NCBI RefSeq assembly: GCF_002706375.1
Contig: NZ_CP017706.1
Coordinates: 930,001-994,000 of the forward strand
DNA: 64,000 nucleotides
Reading direction: 5' to 3'
Source of the DNA: Lactobacillus amylovorus DSM 20531
GTDB taxonomy: Bacteria; Bacillota; Bacilli; Lactobacillales; Lactobacillaceae
The notes under the pieces are model-generated. The model saw nothing but the letters and a program-made list of their open reading frames with translations. It had not been told where the DNA came from and searched no databases. This document shows positions 10,057 through 19,138 of the stretch, one piece after another. The position numbers and the translations under genes are program-made. Numbering within the stretch: position 1 is the stretch's first letter; each line of letters starts with the position of its first letter.

Positions 10057-10872
10057 ATGAATACAAAACTTAAAAAAGCATTTATTGGTATTTCACGCGC
10101 TACCCTATTCTTACTGGGTGGCTGCAGTCAGCAAAAGAAAAACACTGCCGACCCAGTTTTAACTAAAAGTCAGGTAGTGCAAAAGGCTAAAAAGAGCTTC
10201 AGAAGTGGCCAAGTCATCCAATCTGTTACCTTGGGCACTGACACTTCTAGCCAAGTAGCCTTGGCAAGCACTACCTTTGGTGGCGAATCAACTGTCTACC
10301 ATATTACTAACCAAACAACCAGCAAGGGCAAGACTCGTTCAAGCGAAGAATGGGTCAACCTGAACAACGTCTACATCAATGGTCGTGATACTTGGTACAA
10401 GGCTGATCTTGAAAAATTAACGGGTCACTCATACGCAGATTTGACTGACGCGATTATGAATAATCGTTTGATCCATAATCCAAGCGACACTTTGGTTAAC
10501 GCCTACAAGATGAAGCGTAATAAGAAGGAAAAGACTTACACTTTGACTGCTAATATCAAAGACAAGGACTTAATGAAAAAAGCAGCAGCGCCAGTCTTCA
10601 ATACTGTGCCTCAAAGCACTAACCAAGCTAGAGTTTTCAAGCAAATTCAAAAGTATGGCAAGTACAAGGACATGACAGTTAAGGCTGTAGTAAGAGACAA
10701 CAAATTGGCTGGCTTCAACGTCTTCGTGAACATGAAGCTGGGCAAGATGATGACGGTTAAGGTTGGTCAAAGTTACGGCAACTTTGGCAGCCACGACTTC
10801 TTAAAAGTACCAACTTCCGCAACTAATGCTAAGCCATTGCCAACAACTGATAATAATAGTAAGAAAAAGTAG
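10057..10872 (+). CDS. Second lipoprotein, paralogous to the preceding one
   Basis: The 271-residue product has a lipobox FLLGGCSQQ with its cysteine near residue 23. It follows the same plan as its neighbour: SQVVQKAKKSFRSG, a Ser-containing middle, YINGRDTWYKADLEKLTG, and VKAVVRDNKLAGFNVFVNMKLG near the end. The sequences have diverged strongly, which suggests an old tandem duplication. A TAGGAG ribosome binding site precedes the ATG, and the oxidoreductase gene follows 10 bases after its stop, so the two may be cotranscribed. The function is unknown. Confidence 0.78.
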   Translation: MNTKLKKAFIGISRATLFLLGGCSQQKKNTADPVLTKSQVVQKAKKSFRSGQVIQSVTLGTDTSSQVALASTTFGGESTVYHITNQTTSKGKTRSSEEWVNLNNVYINGRDTWYKADLEKLTGHSYADLTDAIMNNRLIHNPSDTLVNAYKMKRNKKEKTYTLTANIKDKDLMKKAAAPVFNTVPQSTNQARVFKQIQKYGKYKDMTVKAVVRDNKLAGFNVFVNMKLGKMMTVKVGQSYGNFGSHDFLKVPTSATNAKPLPTTDNNSKKK

Positions 10873-10882
10873 AGGTTGAATT

Positions 10883-11848
10883 ATGAAATTAGGAATTATC
10901 GGAAGTGGAATGATCGTCCACGATTTTTTGAAGACTGCTGATAAGATCAACAATCTAGAACTCACAGCAATTTCATCAACTGTCCGTAGCAAAGATATTG
11001 CCCGGGAATTAGCTAACCAATATGGCATTAAGAAAACCTACACTGATAACGAAAAAATGATGGTAGATCCAGATGTCGATACGGTTTACGTGGCTGTGCC
11101 AAACTTCTTGCACTATGAGATTGCCAAAGAAGCATTAGAGCATGGTAAAAACGTAATCTGCGAAAAGCCATTTGTCGAAAGCACGGCGCAAGCAAAAGAA
11201 TTAAAGCAACTTGCCGACGAAAAAGATTTGATCATCCTTGAAGCAATCACCAACCTTTATGTAGAAAACTTCAAGGCAATTCAAAAAGAGATCAAGAATA
11301 TTGCACCAATTCATATCGTGAACATGAACTACACGCAATACTCAAGCCGTTATGATGCTTTCCTTAAAGGCAAGATTGCACCAGTCTTTGATCCAAATAA
11401 AGATGGTGGTGCTTTGATGGACTTAAACATTTACAACATTCATCTTGTAGCGGCCTTGTTCGGCTTGCCTGATAAGGTGCAATATTACGCTAATATGCAA
11501 AAAGGCGTTGATACATCAGGCATCTTGCACTTGTCCTACCCTGACAAGCAAGCATCCCTCACCGCATCAAAGGATAGTTACGTAACGCCACGTTCATTCA
11601 TTGAAGGTGAAAAAGGCAGTATCTGTATCGATGGTTCAACTGGCGAACTTAACAACTTTACAGTACAAATGCGAGGCAAAGAACCTAAGCGTTACAACTT
11701 GAATAAATACGACCACCGTATGACGAGCGAGTTTAATGCGTTTAGTGAGATCATCGATAATCATGATACGGTGAAAGCTGATGAAGCATTTGTGAATACG
11801 CTTGAGTCAATGCAAATTTTGACTGCTGCAAGAAATTCTGAGGAATAA
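10883..11848 (+). CDS. Gfo/Idh/MocA family NAD(P)-dependent oxidoreductase
   Basis: The 321-residue cytoplasmic protein has an N-terminal Rossmann fold (LGIIGSGMIVHDF), the family-typical VYVAVPNFLHYEIAKEAL near 72 and the CEKPF motif near 93 that contacts the nicotinamide. A C-terminal alpha/beta substrate domain follows, with DGGALMDLNIYNIHLVAALFG near 174. Family members oxidise or reduce hydroxyl groups of sugars and related polyols. The substrate cannot be read from the sequence. It lies 10 bases after a lipoprotein gene and ends at a strong hairpin. Confidence 0.9.
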   Translation: MKLGIIGSGMIVHDFLKTADKINNLELTAISSTVRSKDIARELANQYGIKKTYTDNEKMMVDPDVDTVYVAVPNFLHYEIAKEALEHGKNVICEKPFVESTAQAKELKQLADEKDLIILEAITNLYVENFKAIQKEIKNIAPIHIVNMNYTQYSSRYDAFLKGKIAPVFDPNKDGGALMDLNIYNIHLVAALFGLPDKVQYYANMQKGVDTSGILHLSYPDKQASLTASKDSYVTPRSFIEGEKGSICIDGSTGELNNFTVQMRGKEPKRYNLNKYDHRMTSEFNAFSEIIDNHDTVKADEAFVNTLESMQILTAARNSEE

Positions 11849-11864
11849 AAAATCAAACTAAAAA

Positions 11865-11911
11865 AGATTGATTGTCTTCGTTACAAAAAAACGTTGATAA
11901 TCAATCTTTTT
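11865..11911 (+). terminator. Terminator of the oxidoreductase gene
   Basis: AAGATTGATT at 11865-11874 pairs with AATCAATCTT at 11899-11908, followed by T-rich sequence. Confidence 0.8.
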
Positions 11912-11929
11912 ATTTTTGTCTTACTTTTG

Positions 11930-12049
11930 TTTGGAATATACTCCAATAAAACCTGATTTTTAGTATTTATTTGGAATACTTTCCAAATAAATACCATTTT
12001 TGTCTCTCATTTGGAATACATTCCAAACAAAAAGGAACCATCTTATGAT
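11930..12049. repeat. Three palindromic TTTGGAATA-N-TTCCAAA boxes at exact 40-base spacing
   Basis: The boxes start at 11930 (TTTGGAATATACTCCAAT), 11970 (TTTGGAATACTTTCCAAA) and 12010 (TTTGGAATACATTCCAAA). The sequence between boxes is also related (ATTTTTGTCT-type stretches), so this is a degenerate 40-base tandem repeat of about 2.5 units. It sits between the convergent 3' ends of the oxidoreductase and Kef-type genes. No function is known to me. Confidence 0.85.
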
Positions 12050-13902
12050 AGTTCCTTCTTATCTTGATCATGACTACTTAACAAATTCCGTACCTGATCA
12101 GCATCCTTGAATTCACCAGAGAAGACCAAAACATCCCCCGGCTCAATCACAGTCCAGCCGTGCGGAGCCAGCCACTGATCTCCACGCCAAATTCGACTGA
12201 CCGTAATCTTGTCGATAAAGTCCAAATCGGCCAAAGGACGCCCAGTGTAATGCGTATTCGTAACCTTAACTGAGTAAAGAATATTCTTCGTATCCGTAAT
12301 AATCCGGTAAACGGTTGGCGATTCAATCAACGCACGCATCAAGGCAGAACGAATATTGGTAAAGTTAAAAATTTCAATATCTCTTTGGTTAAATTCGTCA
12401 ACAATATCGCTATCAACCTGACTGAGTCGTGCAATTACACGCTCTACTCCAGCTTCTCTAGCATCCCTTGCCAAGTCGGCATTGTTCTCATCCGTGTGAC
12501 TGGCAGCCACAAAGATATCACAATCATATGCGCCGGCCTTCTCCAAGGTCTCCTTATTCAAATCAGGCAACAAGGTAATATTATCAACGCGGCTATCATA
12601 AGTTTCGTAGCCGACTTTGTTAGCAGTATAAATCTTGACTGAGTACCAATTATCGTGCAAGTCGTGGGCAACCGGCACCGTGAAGGCGTTGGCCCCAATA
12701 AAGGTAACGGTCTTCTTGATTCTGTCTTCCGGTGACAAAACGAAACTCGAGTTAAAGACGATCGGACTCAAAATACATACGATAACTGCGGCCAAAATAA
12801 AGGCATCGGATTGTGTTGAAGTAATGGCGTGCAATCTTCTCGCAACTTGCAAGGTTGGCAAAACAATCGTAATGGTTGTAGCAGTTAAGAAGCCGCCGGC
12901 AAAAGCATTGCGCTTTTCAAAGAATCTCATGTAGGTTAAAACAACCGGCAACTTGGCGAGCAATAAGAAAATAACCAAGACTGGCAAAAGCATTAAGGCT
13001 GAGGGATGGGTCAAGAATGAACGCAAATTCAATCTTACCCCTGTCATAATGAAGAAAATAGGAATAAAAAAGCCATAACCAATTGAGGTCAACTTATCCT
13101 TAGTTGCTTCACTTGGTTCAAGCAGCTTCATGACCATCCCAGCCAAAAAGGCACCTAAGATGTTCTCAGCCCCAACAGTTTCGGCAACAGTAACTAGTGC
13201 AAAAATTAAGAAAAATGCCAAACGAATATCTAGTTGCGTCGTTGACTTCGTCACCTTGGCAAACCACAAATATGGTTGCTTAAATCGACGCAAAAGAATA
13301 ATTGCGGCCAAGAACAACAAGATGATCAACCATAATTGTCCTGCGTTACCACCGTTGATTGATGCATAAATGGTAAGCAAAAGCAATGGAATAACTTCAC
13401 CAAGCACAGCTGTTAACAAAATCGTCTGGCCAATTGGCCGACCCAAAATGTCCTTTTCCTTCAAGGTGGCAATCACCACGCCGAGAGCAACGGTCATCAA
13501 GATAATCGCAGCCAGCATAACTTCGCTGAACAAACCGATCCATTTCAAAACAAAGGCCAGGGCCACAGCCATGACGACGATTCCACTAAAGGCAATCACG
13601 GCTGTCTTCAGCGGATCAACCATTTTTCCGGCTTGTGATCTACCCTTCGGATTATTCTTTCTTTGCAATAAATCGAAGTCGATTTCCATCCCTGATAAAA
13701 ACATCAGTAAGATCACGCCCAGATTAGACAAAAAAGTCAGATCGTGCGTCGAAGAAATCAGGTTGAAACCACTCGATCCCATGATAATCCCCACGATAAT
13801 TTCGGCTACCGCGGTTGGGACATTGCTAATTTGAAAACGAGCCATAAATATTGGAATAATTAATGCCAATAATACGACTAAGAATAGCGATAATTGTGCC
13901 AT
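12043..13902 (-). CDS. Kef-type (CPA2) cation/proton antiporter with RCK domain
   Basis: The 619-residue protein has about 12 transmembrane helices over residues 1-385, with the CPA2 pattern (AEIIVGIIMGSSGFNL, LGVILLMFLSGMEIDFDLL, VAETVGAENILGAFLAGMVMKL). A cytoplasmic TrkA-N/RCK_N-like nucleotide domain follows (KKTVTFIGANAFTVPVAHDL near 395), and then a TrkA-C (RCK_C) domain over the last 85 residues. It should exchange K+ or Na+ for H+. The Rossmann glycine motif is degenerate (GANAF), so NAD binding is doubtful. TrkA-C domains of this type may bind c-di-AMP. It is monocistronic. Confidence 0.9.
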   Translation of the reverse strand: MAQLSLFLVVLLALIIPIFMARFQISNVPTAVAEIIVGIIMGSSGFNLISSTHDLTFLSNLGVILLMFLSGMEIDFDLLQRKNNPKGRSQAGKMVDPLKTAVIAFSGIVVMAVALAFVLKWIGLFSEVMLAAIILMTVALGVVIATLKEKDILGRPIGQTILLTAVLGEVIPLLLLTIYASINGGNAGQLWLIILLFLAAIILLRRFKQPYLWFAKVTKSTTQLDIRLAFFLIFALVTVAETVGAENILGAFLAGMVMKLLEPSEATKDKLTSIGYGFFIPIFFIMTGVRLNLRSFLTHPSALMLLPVLVIFLLLAKLPVVLTYMRFFEKRNAFAGGFLTATTITIVLPTLQVARRLHAITSTQSDAFILAAVIVCILSPIVFNSSFVLSPEDRIKKTVTFIGANAFTVPVAHDLHDNWYSVKIYTANKVGYETYDSRVDNITLLPDLNKETLEKAGAYDCDIFVAASHTDENNADLARDAREAGVERVIARLSQVDSDIVDEFNQRDIEIFNFTNIRSALMRALIESPTVYRIITDTKNILYSVKVTNTHYTGRPLADLDFIDKITVSRIWRGDQWLAPHGWTVIEPGDVLVFSGEFKDADQVRNLLSSHDQDKKELS

Positions 13903-13941
13903 ACTCTTCCCCTTTTTTCATTCAATCAACATGCATTATAC

Positions 13942-13985
13942 AAAAAAATATGCCTCATTCCCATCGTTTTAGGAATAAGACATAT
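13942..13985 (-). terminator. Terminator of the amidase gene
   Basis: On the minus strand ATATGTCTTATTCC pairs with GGAATGAGGCATAT across 13948-13985, followed by seven T. It closes the hydrolase pair before the antiporter. Confidence 0.8.
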
Positions 13986-13992
13986 TTTTCTC

Positions 13993-15102
13993 TTAATTTA
14001 CGTCACTTGCTAAAACATATTGTGTAGCATTCAGTGCATAGTACTTTTGACCTTTAATAGTAATCTTGCTGCCGTAGACTAATACTCGGCTGCCCTTCTT
14101 GACCTTGTTTTGCTTTTCGATCTCACCAGTGCGAGTACGTAAGTAAGTATCCTTGTTCACGGTTTTAGGCGTTGCGTCGATGTTTGAAGCAACTACGTAT
14201 TGGTCCTTGCCAATCTGGTAGTACTTCTTGCCATTGATCATCTTGTAACCCATGACCACAACAGGACTGCCGGCGTACTTGAGCTTCTTGGTGTTCTTGC
14301 CCTTAGCATCATAGATGTAGGCATCGTGACCTAAAGTTACAGCACCTTGAACAACTGGAATTTCTTCCTTAGTCTTGTTTGGATCCTTATCCTTGTCCTT
14401 CAAGTTAGATTGAGATTGAGTATTCTTCTTTTGCAAGTCGTAGTAATACTTAATCAATGAATAAAATTGATCCATGCTGTAGCCCCATTTTTCAAAATAG
14501 CCATCGGGGTCAACGTGGTCAGTGCCACCAAGGAAGTTGCTGACGGCGTGGTGCGACCAAATCGTACCTTGACCATCATCGCAGGCATTGTCCGGCTGCA
14601 AATCGTAACGGTGTAAAAGCTTAGCAATGTAGATCGCATCATTATTAATTGACTTAATAAATGCATCCCTACTATCTTCTTCACACAATTCAACTTGAAT
14701 AAATCGGTTGTTCGCCTGCTGACCCGCACCCCAGGTACCCATGTCGGGTGAGCGCATCTGAATTACTTGCTTACTGTCGACGAAAGCATGAACATAGGCC
14801 TGGATGTTCTGCCATTCACGGTTGAAGTAAATTGCTTCATCGTGGGCAGTGGCACCAGGGTCATCGGTTTCGTGAACGACAATTCCCTCTGGTTTACCAT
14901 TTTGGTATTCAACGCCAGGGAATTTGTTGTACTTGATACCCTCAAGTTTGAGCATCTTGTATAAATAAGTAACACCGCTGTACTTATATTTCTTAGCTTC
15001 AGTGTTAATCGATGCCGCTTGAGTTTCTTCATTATTAAAACTAAACGTATCGATTAAACTGATGGCCGCAATAAATGCGATCGTTAATTTCTTTAGCTTC
15101 AC
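13993..15102 (-). CDS. Secreted N-acetylmuramoyl-L-alanine amidase with SLAP anchor
   Basis: The 369-residue exported peptidoglycan hydrolase has a signal peptide ending near TQAAS (residue 30). An amidase_2 (PGRP-like) domain spans about residues 60-210, with the Zn ligand histidines in VVHETDD near 75 and in WSHHAVSNF plus TDHVDPDGYFEKWG near 175-200. A Lys/Asp/Asn-rich linker follows. Two SLAP (S-layer-type) repeats cover residues 255-369, of the HDAYIYDAKGK...VVASNID form, which bind wall polymers non-covalently. It is 14 bases downstream of the glucosaminidase gene and probably cotranscribed. The two hydrolases sit beside the S-layer genes whose anchoring domain they share. Confidence 0.93.
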   Translation of the reverse strand: MKLKKLTIAFIAAISLIDTFSFNNEETQAASINTEAKKYKYSGVTYLYKMLKLEGIKYNKFPGVEYQNGKPEGIVVHETDDPGATAHDEAIYFNREWQNIQAYVHAFVDSKQVIQMRSPDMGTWGAGQQANNRFIQVELCEEDSRDAFIKSINNDAIYIAKLLHRYDLQPDNACDDGQGTIWSHHAVSNFLGGTDHVDPDGYFEKWGYSMDQFYSLIKYYYDLQKKNTQSQSNLKDKDKDPNKTKEEIPVVQGAVTLGHDAYIYDAKGKNTKKLKYAGSPVVVMGYKMINGKKYYQIGKDQYVVASNIDATPKTVNKDTYLRTRTGEIEKQNKVKKGSRVLVYGSKITIKGQKYYALNATQYVLASDVN

Positions 15103-15116
15103 TAAACCATCCTTTA

Positions 15117-16346
15117 TTACATGAAGTTAGATTTCTTGATGTATTGACGGATACCAACTCTGTAGTACTTGGCACCGTTAATAGTTACGGCGCTACCGTA
15201 GGTAGCAACTTGTTCGTTCTTCTTGCGCTTCAAGTTGTTGTCGCGGTTGCCATATTGGTTGTAAACGTAAGAATTACGCTTCAAGAACTTAAGGGTACCG
15301 TCGATGTTGCCGGCTGCGATGTATTCATTTTCGCCAATACGGTAGTAGCTCTTGCCCTTGATGGTCTTGGTGCCGTAAGTGTTGATTAACTTAGCGCCTT
15401 CTTCGTCGTTAACCTTGAACATCTTGCCAGCGAGCTTCTTGCCGTTCTTGTCATATACGTAGGCATTGTGCATCAAGTTCTTTTGGATCTTGGTTACACC
15501 CTTTGGAGCTTGAGTGATTGGTTCACTGCTACTGCTCTTCTTGCCCTTGCCAAGAGCACTGCCGTTGATCCAGCCCTTGCCGTCGATATACATTCTGGAT
15601 GAGCCATTATTATAGGTAATGGTCTTGGTCACAGTAACCTTTTCGCCTTGCTTAACTGAGCCGACTGGACTAGCAACTGAGTGGTCGGTTGGCCAGTTGT
15701 AGACTGAGCCGCCCTTTTCGACGGTGTAAACCTTAGCAGTCTTAGTGACAACTGGATCATACTTGCTCAAATTGTGAGCGGTGATTCTTGAGTTAAGTGC
15801 GGAATCATATTGGGTATCGGTTGCGTAAGTACCGGTCAAAGCCTTGGTAGCTTGAGCATAGTTATCGGCGTTTTCGATCCAGGCACCCTTGTAGCGAAGT
15901 GGTTGCCAGGACACACCTTCACGCAACTTTTGTCCGTTGTCTTCGAATGATTCTTCCAATGTATTGTATTTTCTAAATTTAGCGGTGACGTAGTAACTCT
16001 TGCCGTTCTTATCTTCTTCACGCGTCTTAGAGGTATAAGTGGCACCAGTCCAACTATCATCAGCCTTCATACCAAAAAGATTGTTCGCATTAACTGCCAA
16101 TCCTGATTGGCCCCAGCCGCTTTCAACGATGGCTTGAGCAATCATGACTGATGGATAAGTACCGTACTTCTTAGCAGCTCTTACTGCTTGCTTGGCGGCC
16201 TTATTCAAAAATTCTGCTTGTTCATCGGTTGTTGCTGCGGAAACTTTTTGGCTATGAACAATATTTATAGCATTGCTTACAACTGGCGTAGCTACTGAAG
16301 TCAACATAACTGCGCTAGCAATGCTGGTCAAAAGTCTCTTCTTCAT
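15117..16346 (-). CDS. Secreted GH73 endo-beta-N-acetylglucosaminidase with SLAP anchor
   Basis: The 409-residue exported muramidase-type hydrolase cleaves the glycan strand of peptidoglycan. The signal peptide ends near KVSAA (residue 38). The GH73 domain covers residues 45-205, with the catalytic Glu in AQAIVESGWGQSGLA near 75 and the NLFGMKADDSW and YNTLEESFEDNG segments typical of the family. A bacterial SH3-like stretch lies around 205-270. Two SLAP repeats (MHNAYVYDKNGK and NSYVYNQYGNRDNN) end the protein. Upstream, TTGGTTCCTCC on the plus strand reads as GGAGGAACC before the ATG. It likely leads a two-gene operon with the amidase. Confidence 0.93.
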   Translation of the reverse strand: MKKRLLTSIASAVMLTSVATPVVSNAINIVHSQKVSAATTDEQAEFLNKAAKQAVRAAKKYGTYPSVMIAQAIVESGWGQSGLAVNANNLFGMKADDSWTGATYTSKTREEDKNGKSYYVTAKFRKYNTLEESFEDNGQKLREGVSWQPLRYKGAWIENADNYAQATKALTGTYATDTQYDSALNSRITAHNLSKYDPVVTKTAKVYTVEKGGSVYNWPTDHSVASPVGSVKQGEKVTVTKTITYNNGSSRMYIDGKGWINGSALGKGKKSSSSEPITQAPKGVTKIQKNLMHNAYVYDKNGKKLAGKMFKVNDEEGAKLINTYGTKTIKGKSYYRIGENEYIAAGNIDGTLKFLKRNSYVYNQYGNRDNNLKRKKNEQVATYGSAVTINGAKYYRVGIRQYIKKSNFM

Positions 16347-16653
16347 AAGTTGGTTCCTCCTATTATTAACAGTTCTATTGTATCTAGCAAGTTATTTTAA
16401 AACAAGGGATTCGGCTGATTTGTATGATAAAAGTAATATTTCAATTATGTTATTTTAATAGAAATAAAACATGCATATTTGCACTTTAATTTTGAGGACG
16501 ATGTTATTGTTGGAAACCTTTTTTGTTTTTGCTGTGCTCTATTCACAGCTAGCGAAAAGCCGCGGCGGAAAGAACCCACTCAACCTCCCCTTAGCAAATA
16601 AGAGGAAGGATCACTCCCACACCACACCTACTCTAGTATCGCGTACTCAATAT
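16347..16653 (+). other. Gap upstream of the first S-layer gene with no convincing promoter
   Basis: This 307-base stretch is AT-rich to about 16540 and then unusually GC-rich (GCCGCGGCGG at 16559-16568, and CCCACTCAACCTCCCC further on). It shares no similarity with the promoter region of the convergent S-layer gene at 21.3 kb. I found no hexamer pair with 16-18 base spacing close to the conserved leader start at 16654. The divergent promoter of the glucosaminidase operon must lie in the left part. Confidence 0.5.
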
Positions 16654-16822
16654 ACGTGCTTCAGGCGTGCAGCCTGTTGATCCTTCAGCAAGATTACTAC
16701 CTCGCGAGAGTTATAAACTCGTGGATCTTGCTTTGAATGATTTTGTACATTATAGGCTCCTATCACCATGCTGAACCTATGGCCTATTACATTTTTTTAT
16801 ATTTCAAGGAGGAAAAGACCAC
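16654..16822 (+). promoter_or_regulatory. Long S-layer 5' leader, copy 1
   Basis: From ACGTGCTTCAGG at 16654 to the ATG this leader aligns almost base for base with the inverted copy at 21096-21269. Shared parts include the hairpin CAGGCGTGCAGCCTG (16662-16676), CTACCTCGCGAGAGTTATA, TTTTGTACATTATAGGCTCC, CTATGGCCTATTACATTTTT and AAGGAGGAAAAGACCACATG. Long structured leaders are known to stabilise S-layer mRNAs in this group. No promoter is visible before this copy. Confidence 0.8.
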
Positions 16823-16880
16823 ATGAAGAAAAATTTAAGAATTGTTAGCGTTACTGCTTTATTAGCTGTTGCTCCAGTTG
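16654..16880 (+). repeat. Left inverted repeat of the putative invertible S-layer segment
   Basis: Leader plus signal-peptide coding start of copy 1. Its inverted partner is at about 21040-21269. The outer edge is sharp at 16654. Identity fades inside the mature protein region. The segment between the repeats is about 4.2 kb. Confidence 0.75.
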
Positions 16881-18331
16881 CTGCTTCTGCCGTATCTACT
16901 GTTTCAGCTGCTGACGCTGCTACAACTACTACTGCTACTCAAGTAAAAGATCTTGGTACTTTAAAGGGTACTATTGTGCTTGACCGTGGCTCAAACACTC
17001 AATTTAGCGTTAAGTTAAGCGATGCTCAAAAAGATGCTATCTTGCAATTAGGTGGTGCTGATTTAAGCAATGCTAAGCCTGAAGACATGAAGGACATTGC
17101 TGTTAAGTCAGCAACTGGTCAAAATGCAAATGGTGTATTCCAACAAACTATTACATTTACTGTAAACAACAAACCTTACCAAGTTACTGTAAATGCTAAG
17201 TTTGCTAGCCAACAAGGTACTCCTTACTTCTACAACAAAGATACCAACACTGTTGTAAATGATGGTAGCACTGTTTCATTAAATGAAATTGCTAACGGCT
17301 TTACACCAGATTCACTTTTGACTGCTATTAAGAAACACTACGCTTGGAAGACTAGTGATCAATCAAACGATAACATTGAAATGACTACTACTGCTTCAGA
17401 TGTTGAAAGCCAATTAGTAGCTCAAGACTTGAAGCGTGCTTCAAACGGTAGCTTTGATTACCCAGCAAACGGCTTCAACCTTAAGTTAACTGCTAAGACA
17501 GAAAATGGTAACACTGCTTCAATCACTGTAAGAATTAACGCTTCAGTAAACTACAACGCACCAGCATTTGTATTTGATGGAAATGTTTACTACAATGACA
17601 ACGTTATGTCAAACGGTAAGACTTCTGGCAATTTAGTACTTAAGGATACTGATAAGACAAAGGTTATTGTAAACGGTAAGTTTAACGATGCTATTGTAAC
17701 TGATTCTGTCAAAACTTACGTACAAAGCGCTTTTGGTACTACTTTTGACAAGACTGCAGCAGACTTAGCTGCTCACCAACAATTAATTAACCCAAGCAAC
17801 ATCAAGATTGATTCAAGCAAGGTTAATGCAAGTGTTGCAGGTTTGTACCCAGTAACTATTACTGCTACTAACCCAGCTGGCTTCACTTCAAAGCTTGTTG
17901 TTTACGCAATTGTAATGGGTCCTACTGAAAAGGCTCCACAAGAATACGTAAAGGCTGATAACACTAAGGTTTACAACATTAACGGTAACGTTGTTTCAGA
18001 AGCTGCTAATATTTCAACACTTTCAAAGGGTGCAACTGTTTACACCTTCGGCAAGGTAACTGTTAACGGTGTTGAATACACTCGTATCAACAAGGAAGGC
18101 TCAAACGAATTCGTAAAGAGCTCAGACTTAACTGCAACTAAGCCAGACACTACTGTTCCAAGCCAAAGCAAGACTATTATGCACAACGCATACGTTTACA
18201 AGTCTTCAAAGAAGCGTGCTAACAAGGTTACCTTGAAGAAGGGTACTGTAGTAACTACTTACGGTGGTACTGACACATTCAAGATCGGTAACAACACTGA
18301 AAAGACTTACGTAAAGGCTTCAAACTTTTAA
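16823..18331 (+). CDS. S-layer protein, alternative (likely silent or alternately expressed) copy
   Basis: The 502-residue precursor has a typical S-layer signal peptide ([20 protein letters not shown], cleavage near STVSA, residue 29). A variable N-terminal domain covers about residues 30-380 and does not resemble that of the other S-layer gene here. Conserved C-terminal SLAP repeats cover about 380-502 and bind wall polymer. Codon use is strongly biased, as for a very abundant protein, so selection for expression has acted. Near the end it lacks a seven-residue NGKQYYK block present in the other copy, a clean 21-base in-frame deletion between AAG codons. The leader is conserved but no promoter is seen. 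It faces the second S-layer gene. Confidence 0.9.
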   Translation: MKKNLRIVSVTALLAVAPVAASAVSTVSAADAATTTTATQVKDLGTLKGTIVLDRGSNTQFSVKLSDAQKDAILQLGGADLSNAKPEDMKDIAVKSATGQNANGVFQQTITFTVNNKPYQVTVNAKFASQQGTPYFYNKDTNTVVNDGSTVSLNEIANGFTPDSLLTAIKKHYAWKTSDQSNDNIEMTTTASDVESQLVAQDLKRASNGSFDYPANGFNLKLTAKTENGNTASITVRINASVNYNAPAFVFDGNVYYNDNVMSNGKTSGNLVLKDTDKTKVIVNGKFNDAIVTDSVKTYVQSAFGTTFDKTAADLAAHQQLINPSNIKIDSSKVNASVAGLYPVTITATNPAGFTSKLVVYAIVMGPTEKAPQEYVKADNTKVYNINGNVVSEAANISTLSKGATVYTFGKVTVNGVEYTRINKEGSNEFVKSSDLTATKPDTTVPSQSKTIMHNAYVYKSSKKRANKVTLKKGTVVTTYGGTDTFKIGNNTEKTYVKASNF

Positions 18332-18359
18332 TTAAGTCTTGTAGGACACACTGATAAAT

Positions 18360-18392
18360 AAGAAAGGCAGGGCGAAAGCTCTGTCTTTTTTT
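18360..18392 (+). terminator. Terminator of S-layer copy 1
   Basis: AAAGGCAGGGCGAAAGCTCTGTCTTT at 18363-18388 forms a stem-loop followed by T residues. Confidence 0.88.
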
Positions 18393-18405
18393 GGAGAAAA
18401 TTATA

Positions 18406-18982
18406 ATGAAAAAACGTTTTAAATTTACCAGGATTATTCGCTACAGCTCCAGTGTTTTCATTGAAAACTAGTGTTCCCAACACTACTCAAGCTGCATCGA
18501 CTATAACTAAAAAGAATGTTATAACTCATCTTCTTGGTGAACGAAATGTATATATTAATAGCACTAAAATTAACGGCTCTGCTTCAATTAATAATATTAG
18601 TTTAGTCAATAATTCTGGAACTGAGATTGAAACAAATGATACTGTTTTAACCGATGGTAAATATACTTTGAAAGCTCAGGCAACAGTAATAGGCTTGACA
18701 CCCACTTCAACTGATCGATCAATTATTATTGCGAATAATAATGGCGAAATTCTGGGATCAGCGAATGTTAGTGCACACGGTGCCATTGCACAAGGCGGAA
18801 TTGAATTTGATTTTACTATTAAAAATGGTAAGTTAAGTTGTACAAGTTTAGGAAATGTTGCTAAAAATACCAAGAAAACCACTAAGAAAAAAGCCAAAAA
18901 GAGAAATAAAAAAGTAACACATAAGAGAAGTCACAAAAAAGCTCATAAGAAAGTTGCCAAACATACTAGAAAAAGAAGATAG
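18406..18982 (+). pseudogene. Secreted Lys-rich-tail protein with a frameshifted signal peptide
   Basis: A good start (GGAG then ATG at 18406) opens MKKRFKF in one frame. The hydrophobic half of a signal peptide (PGLFATAPVFSLKT, then NTTQAAS) continues in another frame from 18428, so one base is gained or two lost within about 22 bases. From 18452 the reading frame is open for 176 codons. The domain VYINSTKINGSASINNISLVN to SCTSLGNV looks like a small beta domain. The last 40 residues are almost all Lys, Arg, His and Thr, a cationic tail likely to bind wall polyanions. A GTG at 18452 could still start a non-exported product. It lies inside the putative invertible S-layer segment. Confidence 0.65.
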
Positions 18983-19138
18983 GATTTTATAGTACAACTA
19001 ATAAAATCCATTACTCAACCGGAATTCGAGTAATGGCCTTTGTTTGCACTTTTTTGAATAAAATGCAGTTTTCTTAATATAACCTACACCTAATAACGTA
19101 ATTTTTTCTGTATAGTCTAGCACCTAGTTCATTGTTTA

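Noticed and set aside
11930..12049. Three evenly spaced palindromes taken as a short CRISPR array
   Set aside because: The repeats are only 18 bases, imperfect and few, the sequences between them are related to each other instead of unique, and no cas genes are nearby.
16400..16653. A promoter for the left S-layer copy
   Set aside because: Several T-rich and TAT-like stretches exist, but none gives a hexamer pair with 16-18 base spacing near the conserved leader start, and none resembles the right-hand promoter.
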